DNA of 64,000 nucleotides, taken from the NCBI RefSeq assembly GCF_030272615.1, contig NC_081406.1, forward strand, positions 238,314,422 through 238,378,421, in the 5' to 3' direction. This DNA is from Cryptomeria japonica (taxonomy: Eukaryota > Streptophyta > Pinopsida > Cupressales > Cupressaceae). The notes under the pieces were generated by a model. The model did not search any database and was not told the DNA's origin. It saw nothing but the letters and a program-made list of their open reading frames with translations. Below, one piece after another: positions 10,385 to 21,006 of this stretch. Both the position numbers and the translations under genes were made by a program. The first letter of the stretch is position 1; each line of letters begins with the position of its first letter.

Positions 10385-11800
10385 ATGGTGCAAGAAGTTA
10401 ATTAAAAGGTACCAATTTTTTTTGACACAAGTTAGTCATATTGGAAGGAAAGGATGATTTGTCATTTGAAATCTTTGCCAATTAGAATATGGGAAAACAT
10501 GAACAATGGGTATAATGCTCTAGAAAATGGCCCTTAGACTCTAGATGAGGTTAAGGCACATGAGAATAATGTGAAGGATAAAGTTATAATTATAAACTAT
10601 TTAAGTGATGTGGTATTTGCTAAAGTTGTTGGGTTGAATTCTATTAAAGAGATTTGGGAGAAGCTTACTAGTGTATATGAAGGTTATGAGAAGACAAAGC
10701 AAGCCAAGTTGACAAATTTGAAGAACAAGTTTGAGAACCTGACAATGTCTAATGATGAGAACATTAAAATATTTATACACCAGACAAAGGAGATTGTAAG
10801 TGTAATTAAGGGTATTGGTGGTAAATTAGAAGAAAGTGAAGTTGTGAGAAAGGTGATGTTGATACTACCTAAATGCTACAAACCTAAGAAGTATGCCATT
10901 GAAGAAAGCCATGATATGGACAAATACACCTTGGATCAACTATATGACTTACTCTCTACCTTTGAGATTGCTAAGCTAAATGATTTTTGGAAACAAAAGA
11001 AATATGTTGCATTCAAACCTAGCAAGAATGTTTAAGATGAACCGAAGCCAAGCAATGAGATGGATGAGATAGAAGAAAACTTTGTAAGAAGACTGAAGAA
11101 AGGATCCAAAAAGTACAAAGGTAAGTTACCCTTCAAATATTTTGATTATGGAAGAATTGGTCATTATGCTTCTAGATGTACTTATAAGGAAGATTATTGT
11201 AGAAGACTTAATGATGATAACAAGGGAAGAGATAATCATAAATGAAATAATAGAAATAAGAGAATACATAACAAAGACAAACCTAAGAATAATTTCTTCT
11301 CAATAGAGACCTATTCATTTGAAGAAGAAGATAAAAATGACATAAATGAAGAATCATTTTTTTTAGCCATAGCAGAGAAAAGTGATGAAACGTATAGTAA
11401 TCCAGAAGATATAGATAATAATGAAAATCCAGTGAATGAGAAGAATACACTACATTCAAAAGTGGAGTCTAAGGCATGGATAATTGACTCTGGATGTTCA
11501 AATCACATGATAGGTGATAAAGGAAAGCTCACTGATTTTAAAAAGTATGATGGTGGATCAGTAAAATTTGAAGGTGAGGAAACTACACCTATTTTTGGTA
11601 AAGGGACAATTTCAATTGATAGTAAGCATAAGACTGATGATGTTTACTATGTTAAGGGCTTGCGACATAATATTTTGAGTGTGATTTAGATGTATAGTAA
11701 GGGCTATAAACTAATCTTTCATGGGTATGGATGTGAGATCAAAAAAGAAAGTTCTAGAAGATTAGTTGCAGAAGGTATAAGGACGATAATGTATACTATG
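10385..11800 (+). pseudogene. Copia gag and protease of element C
   Basis: This encodes the capsid protein and the start of pol. The Gag core (10571-11035) shows the usual copia layout ending in a helical segment (YDLLSTFEIAKLN). A zinc knuckle follows at about 11130-11180, but its first cysteine is lost: it reads FDYGRIGHYASRC instead of a CxxC start. An acidic linker leads to the protease with its catalytic motif WIIDSGCSNHM near 11487 and the conserved ending LRHNILSV at about 11665. Several stops and a shift break the frame, including TAA at 11033, TGA at 11243 and TAG after 11687. Confidence 0.85.
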
Positions 11801-12426
11801 TAAAGGATAATAGAGGAATCAACTATATGTTGGCACAAAGTAGAAAATTTTGGCTATGGTACAAAAGGATGAGACATTTCAATTTTGACAATATGGTCTA
11901 GATTAGTTATACTCATGTTGTAAGAGATTTACCAAAGATTATCAAACCTATTGATACCATGTGCAAGGAATGTCAATTGGGAAAGAGCATAAAGAGGAGA
12001 TTCAAGAATAAGGATTATTATAAATTAAAACCTTTGGAGATGGTGGATACAAAATTATGTGGACCTATAAAAAACATGACTGAATAGTGAATGGTATTTT
12101 ACATTTCTTATTGATGATTATTCTAGAATAACACGTGTTACTTTCTTGAGAAAAAATATGAAGCTCTAGAAAAGTTTAAAATATTCAATTCTATGGTTGA
12201 GAATCAAGTTGATGCTAAGATCAAATTTTTAAGGTCTGATAGAGGAGGAGATTTTACTTCAAATGAATTTGATCTAGATTCTATTAAGAGTATGGTATTA
12301 GAAGGCATTTTTCTGCTCTTAGGGTCCCTTAGCAGAATGGAGTTGTTGGAAAAAAGAATATGAGTATTCTTGAAATGGATAGAACTATGATGAAGGATGC
12401 TAACCTACCTAATGCATATTGGAAAG
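11801..12426 (+). pseudogene. Copia integrase of element C, first part
   Basis: Degraded GAG-pre-integrase and integrase sequence. Visible landmarks are CKECQLGK (about 11960), a weak first catalytic-Asp region (12050-12120) and KIKFLRSDRGGDFTSNEF (about 12215-12270), which contains the second catalytic Asp. The region with the catalytic Glu is frameshifted. The frame is cut by the left LTR of E at 12427, within the NAYWKE motif. The rest continues at 25946. Confidence 0.8.
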
Positions 12427-12884
12427 TGTCAGAGTCACAGATTGACTCAATCTCCTAGGATTACCTGCAAAACCAAGATTAACCTTCTACACGAGAGAAA
12501 CTAAGAGTATGAATGCTAGAATATGGCACAATAACTAGAATAATGATATTCTCACACTCCAAATGATACAGTAAGGGTCAACACTCTCTTGTACTGATTG
12601 AGCAGATATGTGCTCAACTGAATTAACTAATAAGGGAGAGGTAAGTGTTGATTATATAGGAATATATGATCATATAATTCCAAGAGAGGTAATAACTCCC
12701 AAATAACTAGATTACATGGGAGTTGTCCCTATTTGGAAAATGCTAAACATGTGGCAAACCAACTCGGGTAGGGAAAAACAAATGGTATTGGGGAGGTGGC
12801 AAATGAGTCCAAAAGAGGGTTTGACATTCAACCACCCAAATGTGGGTGTTAATGACACATGTAAATGTAGGACTATGCCATGTG
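12427..12884 (-). repeat. Element E 3' LTR, outer part
   Basis: It begins TGTCAGAGTCAC on the plus strand and matches 25399-25856 closely, sharing CAATCTCCTAGGATTACC and ATGAATGCTAGAATATGG. It is cut by D at 12884 and resumes at 20095. In minus-strand orientation this is the downstream LTR. Confidence 0.9.
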
Positions 12885-14067
12885 TGTTACTACTTACTAA
12901 GTTGCCATTAGTTTTATATCCAAAGTCATTCTATATACTCTAGTCGATTTCTACTACCGAAATATCCAGTTGGTAAACACAGAGGAATTGGTTATAGAAG
13001 AAAGTAGTCACAGAGCCTAGTATACACCGAGTTGTATACCGAGTAACATTCTATGTCTACCGAGCAGCAATAATGATACACTGAGTTGATATACACCGAG
13101 TGAAACATTTTACCAGATTCATTGAACCTAGACACATGTGTGGAAACGTGTTACAAGATCGAGGAACAAAGAACCATTATCTCAATGGAAATTGTACTTA
13201 AATATTTTGTATGATTTTGAGGTCATCTATCCAATGAAATATTTTGTATGGTTATTCATTCGATAAATCACATTTGTAAGATCGAAGCAATGAACCAGAT
13301 CACCGACATAAGAGATCTATTTATACAGCATGAATTAGGATCAAATATGTGTGTGTATGAGTGTGAAGACAAACATATGAGAAAAGAAAAATCATGGGAA
13401 AGCACTGAGTATTGTGACTGTCAGAGACACAGAGGTCACCAAGAAGGATTTCAGAGAATAATCAAGGAACAGAGTAAACAGAAAGGTTTACCGAGTTACT
13501 CTATGGGTTATCGAGGTATGCTATAAGCAAGGTAATCTCATTTTGAGCACATAGAATCTGCTATAACATTTCAGATGTAAAGTTACAGATATTTGTAAAG
13601 ATTTTATTGTAATATTTTGAGTTGTAAGAGAAACCTTTAACAAGGTAAAAGACTCTAACAAAGTCTATAAATTGTAAAGCCTTTAACCAGGTGCAACATT
13701 TAGAATAAGTGTTGTAAAATCCTTTAGCAAGGTAGATCTAATGATCTTGATACTCCTAATAGGGTAAGATATTAGAAATAGCTAAACATGTAGCTCTAAC
13801 TGAGCAACCTTTACTATTGCAGTAGTGAAGTTGTGGGTGCCATCCCCACCGCAGTTTTTCTCTCTAACAAAGAGTTTCTGCGTAACCAAAATATATGTGT
13901 TATGGAGTGAATCATGTATGATTGTTATTTATTTGTTTTAGCTTTATGTTATGTTACAACAGTTTTTGGCTTATGCATAACAGTAAAGTTATTGATAAAG
14001 AAAGGATTTGAAGTACTGATTCACCCCTCCCCTCTTAGTACATTAGCTTTCCATATTGGGCCTAACA
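12885..14067 (+). repeat. Left (5') LTR of element D
   Basis: It begins TGTTACTACTTACTAAGTT and ends GGGCCTAACA. It is nearly colinear with 18899-20089. It contains repeated ACCGAG-type words and a possible TATA box, TATTTATACAGC, at about 13319. GATTCACCCCTCCCCTCTTAG near 14021 is the shared U5-end motif of the copia families here. The frame starting at 13914 lies partly in U5, so the gag start is placed later. Confidence 0.92.
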
Positions 14068-14080
14068 ATTGGTATCAGAG
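14068..14080 (+). promoter_or_regulatory. Primer-binding site of D
   Basis: ATTGGTATCAGAG directly follows the left LTR and is the standard plant copia site for the initiator-Met tRNA. It is better preserved than those of C, A and E. Confidence 0.9.
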
Positions 14081-14129
14081 ATTGAATCTTGGAAAAGGGT
14101 TTAATAGCCTAAAGAAAAAGATCTTATCA

Positions 14130-15400
14130 ATGGCAGGCTATAAACAATCTCAGAGAATTGTGTATCTGCAAGAAGAGTTGGATCATGCTAATCAAGTGAT
14201 TGTAGACATGCAAACACAAATGCAAAAATCATTGAAAGTTAGAAGAAGATTGTCTAATGATTTACAAGACTCTCAAGAGTTAGTGGAACAAATTGAGACA
14301 TCATCTGAGAATAGTATATCTGAAGAGACTGAAGAAATGATTGGAGAACTGAAAGAAAAGAACAAAGCACTAACTGATCAGCTAAAAGCAATGAAAAGAG
14401 GACATGAACATTTCAGCACAAAGATGACTGAAAATCTTGATGCATTAAGGACAACTGAGGATAAAGTAAGAGATCTAGAAAGAGAAAAACAACAACTTGA
14501 AGCATTAGTATCTGAAAAGAATGATGAAATCAATAGGTTGACTGGGATTCAACAAAATCTGTCAGATCAATTGGGTTATGCACATCATGAAGTAAATCTG
14601 AAAGATGATGAGATTCAAGCATTAAAAATTGAACTATCAAGGTTGATCGATGACTTGAAACAAAGAAGAAATCCAAAGAAACACTGAAAAAGAGTTATGA
14701 AGCATCAAAGATGTTGGATGAGCAATTGAATACAAAAAGACCCAACAAAGTTGTAGGACTTGGTTACAAAGGAAAAGACATTACCAAGAAGGGAATCCAC
14801 ACTATCGAGAGAGGAGAATCATCAAAGCAAGCTAGAAACAAGAAGAACATCAAAGGAAAGAAGCCTAATTGCAACTACTGTGGAAAACAAGGACATGTTG
14901 TTAATATGTGCTAAATCAGAAAAGGTAAGCAACCGAATGTCACAAGGTCTAAAGGTTATTGTCACAATTGCAATAAATATGGTCACACATCTAACCAATG
15001 TAGGACAAAGTCTGCTAGCAATTATGAGAAGGCAAAATTCAAAGGATTTTGTAAAAAATGCAATAGATATGGACATAGCACCGAGAATTGTTGGTTTAAG
15101 AAAAATAACTATATGTGGTTTGCACACTGATCAAATACTAGAGGCTACCAAACACACACAGATCCTAACTGATAGTATTCTATAGTACCATGGGATTACA
15201 ATACAAGGATATGGTGTGAATATTGTGGAAGATATGGACATATATGTGCCAACTGCTTTATAAGGTTTGGAATGAACAACCGAAGATCATGGAGAAATCT
15301 TGGTATGACATGTTTTCATTGTCACAAAGTTGGACACTTGGCTAGAGATTGCAGAGATCAACCTAGAGGAGACATTAAGGAAATAAAAGGCAAATTATAG
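14130..15400 (+). pseudogene. Coiled-coil Gag-like protein with five CCHC zinc knuckles
   Basis: The start is taken at the ATG at 14130 (MAGYKQSQ), the first after the primer site. The first 185 residues, to 14687, are strongly helical and charged (for example LEREKQQLEALVSEKNDE), a long predicted coiled coil. After a one-base shift near 14685 the frame continues to a basic stretch and then five CX2CX4HX4C knuckles: CNYCGKQGHVVNMC, CHNCNKYGHTSNQC, CKKCNRYGHSTENC, CEYCGRYGHICANC and CFHCHKVGHLARDC. In-frame stops at about 14914, 15130 and 15175 interrupt it; the TAG at 15398 ends it. Copia Gag normally has one knuckle, so a nucleic-acid binding role with unusual avidity is inferred. It shows no typical copia capsid motif that I recognise. 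Confidence 0.8.
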
Positions 15401-16022
15401 ATTATTTGGAAAAAGAAGGAAATTTTGTCAAATGAAGAAAGTACCTTACCTACCGAGTTAGGTACACCTATTCCAAATTAATCGGTAAAGGTATGAAGGG
15501 ACTGTATTCTTTCAAAGGTTAAATCTTAGCAATTCCTATTTTATTATGTACTTAATTCCAAAATCTGCATAGCTAAAGATGCATTAGGAAATTTGAAATT
15601 TTATCTAGTCTTCAGGAAGCCTGTCAAGCTGGTAAATACAAGAAGCCTGTCTAGTTGGTAAATACAGGAAGTCTGGCTACTTGGTAAAAGCATAAAAAGG
15701 AAGTGGTACTGAGTGCATTTAATGTTTTTGACCTAACTGCATGGAGCCTGATAAGGTATATTGTGTACTTAAAGCTTTTGCACGGCCATTTTACACTTAC
15801 CAAGTTTTCAAGAGAGTAGAGCAAAGCGATTCAAAGACGATCAAACCTCCTACATAGTGAAATTCTATGTATTTACACATCAATCTCAAGCATTTATAAG
15901 AGCTAGCTACCGGGAAATACCAGTGTGATTATCTATTTTAGATTTGTTAAGAGAAAGCGTTTGTTGTTTAAAAGTTTTCAAACCCTAAGAATCTTTTGTT
16001 AAGGGATTATCCAAAATTTTCG
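15401..16022 (+). other. Spacer between the two D genes
   Basis: There is no gene here. It contains direct repeats of a short word, GGAAGCCTGTC(A/T)AG(C/T)TGGTAAATACA, at about 15615 and 15645, with a third weaker copy near 15665. It ends with a leader-like AT-rich stretch before the ATG at 16023. A second promoter or spliced leader is possible, but I see no clear evidence for either. Confidence 0.5.
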
Positions 16023-18566
16023 ATGGCACCTAAGATCCAGAAGCCCGTTGTTGTTGAGAACATTGAAAAACCCTCACTAAAATACTCTCTAACTCCCAAA
16101 GTAGCATCTGAACCAGATGATAAAACTGAATTTTCACTATTCCAGATAGAGTTTTATTAGTTGAGGATGTCAGATTCTTCACTAAGTATCATGTTGAGGA
16201 ACTAGGTCATGTTGAGATCAAGGACACATATGATGAATTGTGTACCGATGGGAAATTGGATAGCAAGTATGAACACATCAAAATCAAGGGATTGACCAAA
16301 GCCCTAACCTATCCCCGTGTCTTCAAACCCCAATGGGTCAAGTTAGTTCTGAGCAGAGTTCATGATGATTTCATGTGGCTAGTGGAACAACCATTCAAAA
16401 TCGCCAAGGAAATCATTCATTTGATCACCGGTTACCCTATTTTTGATCATGCTCGAGCTTAGAATATGATATCATAGAAGGAATTGATCACTTTAACCAG
16501 AAGTGAATCTGATTGCAGAGGACTAAAATTGAACAATGTGACAAATGCAGAGCTGAAGTTTGCCATTAGAGTCATAGGTTATTGTTTCTTTCAATCGGCA
16601 AGGGAAAACATTGTACCTTGTGCAGCAGACGATTTAGCATATAAAATTGTGAAGAAGGGAATGAAAATTGATCTTTGTGAGGTATTGTTGAAAAACCTGT
16701 TTGAGAATCTAAACACCATAAGGAAGCCAAAGAAGAACAACTCAACTAACACACTTAAGTTTGGATGATCACTTTTGGTATGCATGTTTTTCGGTTTTGA
16801 GAAATTCTTTCCATCAGTTGGTAATGTAGTTTGGGAGCTACATTGACCGATCACCCATCAAATCAATGACTTCATCAAATGGCTAGGTGATAACTTTAAT
16901 GATATTATGGATGATTACTTTAGCAAGTTTGAGGAAAAGATGCATAACAGATATAGAATTCCACCCCAGTTAGTAGAAAAATACAAGGATGACATATGCT
17001 TTGAAGTAGACACTGACTACTGCTATGTTAATGCTGTAGAATCGAGAACTCAATCTTTGCCACCTATGGGTTATGAGATTGATTTTGACATCACACAACA
17101 ACAGATAGATACTTTTCTTACATTACCAAGGCATGCTATCGAGTTGAGATGCGGTACATATGAAGAAGTTAAAGAGAAAGTTAAGATGAGCATTGTAGTA
17201 CCCAAGGCTACAAGGAAAGCAACAAAAATGATCAAGGCATTAACAGAGAAATTTGGAGAAGGTTCTTTCTCCACACCTATCAAGGGCACTATAGTCATCA
17301 CTGAGGAGGAATCTAAATTCCAAGAGATAGCTATTACATTGAGCACCGAGTTGCCTAAAGGGAAAGTTTTGAAAAGGAAGAAACAAGATACATCAAAGGT
17401 ATCACCGACTCCTTTAGTAAAGCACCCAAACACAAGATCATCTGCAGCGTCACCGAGTAAGAAACCAAAGAATGTTGTTGTTCCAAAGGTAACAAAAACT
17501 TACAAGAAATCTACTCAGAGACTCATTAGTCCAATGACACTGAATCTGAAGACAAAAACAAATTTCAGATTGTCAAGAGTAAAAGGCATATGTACATAGT
17601 GTTGATAATTTTTGTGCTAATCTGAGGCAATATGGTGGATTTGGAGCATTCAGATATGTTAAGTATGAATCCAGATCTACTGATGAAAAGAGACAAATTG
17701 AAGAAGCCGTAATCTGCACACTTCTGAAATTCCGATTGGTCCCATTGGAAGTATCTAAATCTCTTCCAAATGAATTATATTTGCATATTGATAATAGGTG
17801 GAAGTATGCCATGGACTTAGAGAAATAGATGAGAGAAAGAAGTCTGGTACATCTCTTTCCAGACATGTCCGTAGATGAGATCAAAGAACATCTGAAAAAA
17901 TGCTACACAAACTTCCTAGTCAAGGAAAGAGCCTTGAAATTGATGAATGGCCTTTACTTGGATGTAGAGAATGAGACCAAAGAAAAATGTTAGGAAATCT
18001 TTTGAATCAAGAATGCTGGTGAACAAGTTGAAGTTGAAATAGTTGATGTCACCGAGAAAGACTATGCTGACACTATACAAGTTGATGAGGATATCATGGA
18101 CACCAAGGCACAAGAACAGGAAATGATAGAAGGAAATGCATATGCCAAACTAGTATCCAGTGAGCTAGTTTGGGAACAAGTTCAGCCCTATCCTTCAGTC
18201 ACTCAGCCTGCTTCAACCAAGGCCCCTCAAGATACTGAACAAGGAACAGAGGATCACAAGTCTACAGAAGGAGAAACTACTTCTCAAGCCACCAGGGAAA
18301 AGACTTCTTAAGCTCCTTCTAGCACTGGAAATGTTACAACCGAGACCCCAAGCACAGAAGCACTGAAGGACTCAACAAAGGCTATATCCCTATCCACTCA
18401 ACAAGAGGGAAGCACTTTAGATGGACTAATTTCACTATTAGCTGACATTACAGCTCAGAATTGACTCATGGATAGTGTCAAGGATGCCCTCTCTGCCACT
18501 CTCACCGATGCAAGGACAAAGTATAAATCTATTTTTCACTAGTTGCCACCACCGAATGGTAACTAA
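16023..18566 (+). pseudogene. Large unknown ORF2 of element D (about 850 codons)
   Basis: From ATG at 16023 (MAPKIQKPVVVENIEK) a decayed frame runs to TAA at 18564-18566 in three frame segments, with shifts near 16140 and 17570. The N-terminal 500 codons look like a folded domain: VEDVRFFTKYHVEELGHVEI, LTYPRVFKPQWVKLVLSRVH (about 16295-16355), IRVIGYCFFQSAR (16566-16605) and the KIVKKGMKIDL region. The middle (17370-17530) is Lys/Ser/Pro-rich and may bind nucleic acid or carry a nuclear signal. A second ordered block (17610-17960) is followed by an acidic, Thr/Ser/Glu-rich tail. It shows no pol motifs. I recall similar frames in other gymnosperm sequence, but cannot verify this. Function is unknown. 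Confidence 0.7.
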
Positions 18567-18898
18567 GTTTTGATGTTTGTCAAAAAGGGGGAGTGAGTAA
18601 AGTATCAAAAGGGGGAGTGTAGTATACAAGGGGAGTATACCGAGTAGGACAGAGTATCCAATGCACAGTTAATTTTGGCAGTGACAACCAAGCAGTTAAT
18701 ACAGAATATTGATCACCGAGCATGCAAAATCAGAGTCTTGTATAGTATATTGATAAGGGGAGTATATCTGAATATACTATTTTGCTGACAAATGTATATA
18801 ATGTCAGTTTAGTCAAATTTTGTAAGTATATAGATTTTTGAGTTATGAGTTTGAAAGTAGTTTTGTCAAACATCTCAACTAATGTCAAAAGGGGAGAT
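18567..18898 (+). promoter_or_regulatory. 3' untranslated part of D with three polypurine tracts
   Basis: After the ORF2 stop, AAAAAGGGGGAG (about 18580), AAAAGGGGGAG (about 18608) and AAAAGGGGAGAT (about 18887) occur, the last abutting the right LTR at 18899. The last is the functional primer tract by position. The two upstream copies may be extra plus-strand primers. Confidence 0.7.
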
Positions 18899-20089
18899 TG
18901 TTACTACTTACTAAGTTGCCATTAGTTTTATATCCAAAGTCATTATATATACTCTAGTCAGTTTCTACTACCAAAATATTCAGTCAGTAAGCACAGAGCA
19001 GTTAGTTATAGAAGAAAGTAGTCACAGAGCCTAGTATACACCAAGTTGTTTACCAAGTAACATTCTATGTCTATCGAGCAGCAATAATGATACACCGAGT
19101 TGATATACATCGAGTGAAACATTTTACCAGATTCATTGAACCTAGACACATGTGTGGAAATGTGTTACAAGATTGAGGAACAAAGAACCGTTATCTCATT
19201 GGAAATTGCACTTAAAGATTTGGTATGATTTTGAGGTCTTCTATCCAATGAAATATTTTGTATGGTTATTCATTTGATAAATCATGTTTGTAAGATCAAA
19301 GCAATGAACCAGATCACCGACATAAGAGATCTATTTATATAGCATGAATTAGGATCAAATGTGTGTGTGTGTGTGTGTGTATGAGTGTGAAGACAGACAT
19401 ATGTGAAAAGCAAAATCATGGGAAAGCACTGAGTATTGTGACTGTTAGAGACACAGAGGTCACCGAGAAGGATTTCAGAGAACAGTCAAGGAACAGACTA
19501 AACAAAAAGGTTTACCAAGTTACTTTATGGGTTACCGAGGTATGCTATAAGCAAGGTAATCTCATTTTGAGCACATAGAATCTGCTATAACATTTCAAAT
19601 GTAAAGTTGCAGATATTTGTAAAGATTTTATTGTAATATTTTGAGTTGTAAGAGAAACCTTTAATAGGGTAAAAGACTCTAACAAAGTCTATAAATTGCA
19701 AAGCCTTTAACCAGGTGTAACATTTAGAATAAGTGTTGTAAAATCCTTTAGCAAGGTAGATCTAATGATCTTGATACTCCTAACAGGCTAAGCTATCAGA
19801 AATAGCTAAACATGTATCTCTAACTGAGCAACCTTTGTTATTGCAGTAGTGAAGTTGTGGGTGCCATCCCCTCCACAATTTTTCTCTCTAACCAGGAGTT
19901 TCTGTGTAACCAAAATATGTGTTATGGAGTGAATCATGTATGATTGTTATTTTTTTTTTTTAGCTTTATGTTATGTTACATCAGTTTTTGGTTTATGCAT
20001 AACAATGAAGTTATTGATAAAGAAAGGATTTGAAGTACTGATTCACCCCTCCCCTCTCTGTACATTAGCTTTCCATATTGGGCCTAAGA
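18899..20089 (+). repeat. Right (3') LTR of element D
   Basis: It is colinear with 12885-14067, with substitutions mainly of the CG-to-TG/CA type. It carries a GT run at about 19361-19380 that is shorter in the left copy, and a T run near 19950. It ends GGGCCTAAGA, followed by the target duplication ATGTG. Confidence 0.92.
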
Positions 20090-20094
20090 ATGTG

Positions 20095-20178
20095 TCCTCA
20101 TATAAACCATGCCCCTTATTAACATAAGTATGCTTAAAAATGTGTAGGAAAAATAAATATTACAAACCTACACTAACA
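20095..20178 (-). repeat. Element E 3' LTR, inner part
   Basis: These 84 bases (TCCTCATATAAACCATGCC to CTACACTAACA) complete the left LTR of E. With 12427-12884 they total 542 bp, equal to the right LTR. Confidence 0.92.
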
Positions 20179-20605
20179 CCCCCCATTAAGCATAGCTTAG
20201 GTGGGTGAAAAGATGAAAATATGGGTCTTGACTACAAGGCCATGATAGGTACCCATGTACAAAACAATATCTCACAAATGGAGTACAAGAGAAAACCTAG
20301 TGGGACAAAACTCCTCTCCAAAAGAGAGAAAAGAAACAAGTTTCCTAGCACAAGGCTTGAATCTCAAGCAAGGAAGAAATCCTCTCTGACATAGAGAGGA
20401 TAAGAAAGATTATGTAGCCTTCCCAAAAGTAATCAATTGTACCAAAGGTTTATACTCGAAATAGAATGTAGAAGATGGACCATGATCATTGAACAACATT
20501 CCTCCCCTTAGGAGGAAAAAAAACCAAAGGTGAATGAAGATTGTCTTTCCATTCCTGAAAGGAATATGTAGGAAGAATCATAAAGATGTATGATGTCTCT
20601 AAACT
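20179..20605 (-). other. Element E 3' untranslated region
   Basis: On the minus strand AATGGGGGG directly precedes the LTR at 20178 and serves as the polypurine tract. The rest shows no gene. A second purine-rich run lies on the minus strand near 20505-20520 (AAGGGGAGGAATG). Confidence 0.6.
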
Positions 20606-20920
20606 CTACTCAGGTGTCCTCATGTCAATGCTGAAATTTGTCACCATCAGATCAGATGTTCTAGGCCACACCGCAAAAGATGATATTCCAGAACCTAGTG
20701 GAGATGGATGTAGAAAAAAATCTAGAGACAAAGCTATCTCCACCAAAGACAAAGGTGCCTCCTCCAAATGCTTCTCAATAGGGGCCACAATCATGTAAAA
20801 TTGTGAGGAATGATCATGTGGGTAATGAACAAGAGGGTTTGAAGGTTCCCCCTCAACACTTAAAGAAGACAAAGTGTCTTCATCAAATAGAAGATGTATG
20901 TACTCAATAGTGTCCTCCAA
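20606..20920 (-). pseudogene. Unrecognised acidic frame in element E
   Basis: A 104-codon open frame rich in Glu, Ser and Leu (for example EDTLSSLSVEGEPSNPLVHY). It follows the protease remnant, where integrase and reverse transcriptase should be, but matches no pol motif. It may be a rearranged remnant or a replacement of pol in a non-autonomous lineage. Confidence 0.35.
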
Positions 20921-21006
20921 GCCGACAAGATATGACTCACAAACAAATCTGTAATGTCTGTCAAGTACTCATCCCAAGTAGTTGTGTCTGGAAGACATTG
21001 TATATC

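Larger units (their letters stand above)
12885..20089 (+). mobile_element. Non-autonomous copia-like element D with novel cargo
   Basis: A structurally complete LTR element of 7205 bp with an exact 5-bp target duplication ATGTG (12880-12884 and 20090-20094). LTRs are 12885-14067 (1183 bp) and 18899-20089 (1191 bp). A copia-type tRNA-iMet primer site follows the left LTR, and a polypurine tract precedes the right LTR. Between them are two decayed genes: a coiled-coil Gag-like protein with five zinc knuckles (14130-15400) and a long unknown frame (16023-18566). I find no protease, integrase, reverse transcriptase or RNase H motif, so mobilisation must have depended on enzymes of another element. 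Confidence 0.9.

Noticed and set aside
13914-14129. Upstream extension of the D gag frame
   Set aside because: It starts within U5 of the left LTR and crosses the primer site, so it cannot be part of the mature gene in the usual arrangement.
14822-15127. Minus-strand frame that looks like a membrane protein
   Set aside because: It is the complement of the zinc-knuckle region of D.
17071-17433. 120-codon minus-strand frame
   Set aside because: It is the complement of ORF2 of D, which has the better protein-like composition and continuous context.
19361-19382. GT run as a Z-DNA or regulatory element
   Set aside because: The left LTR has only a short version, so slippage within one LTR explains it.
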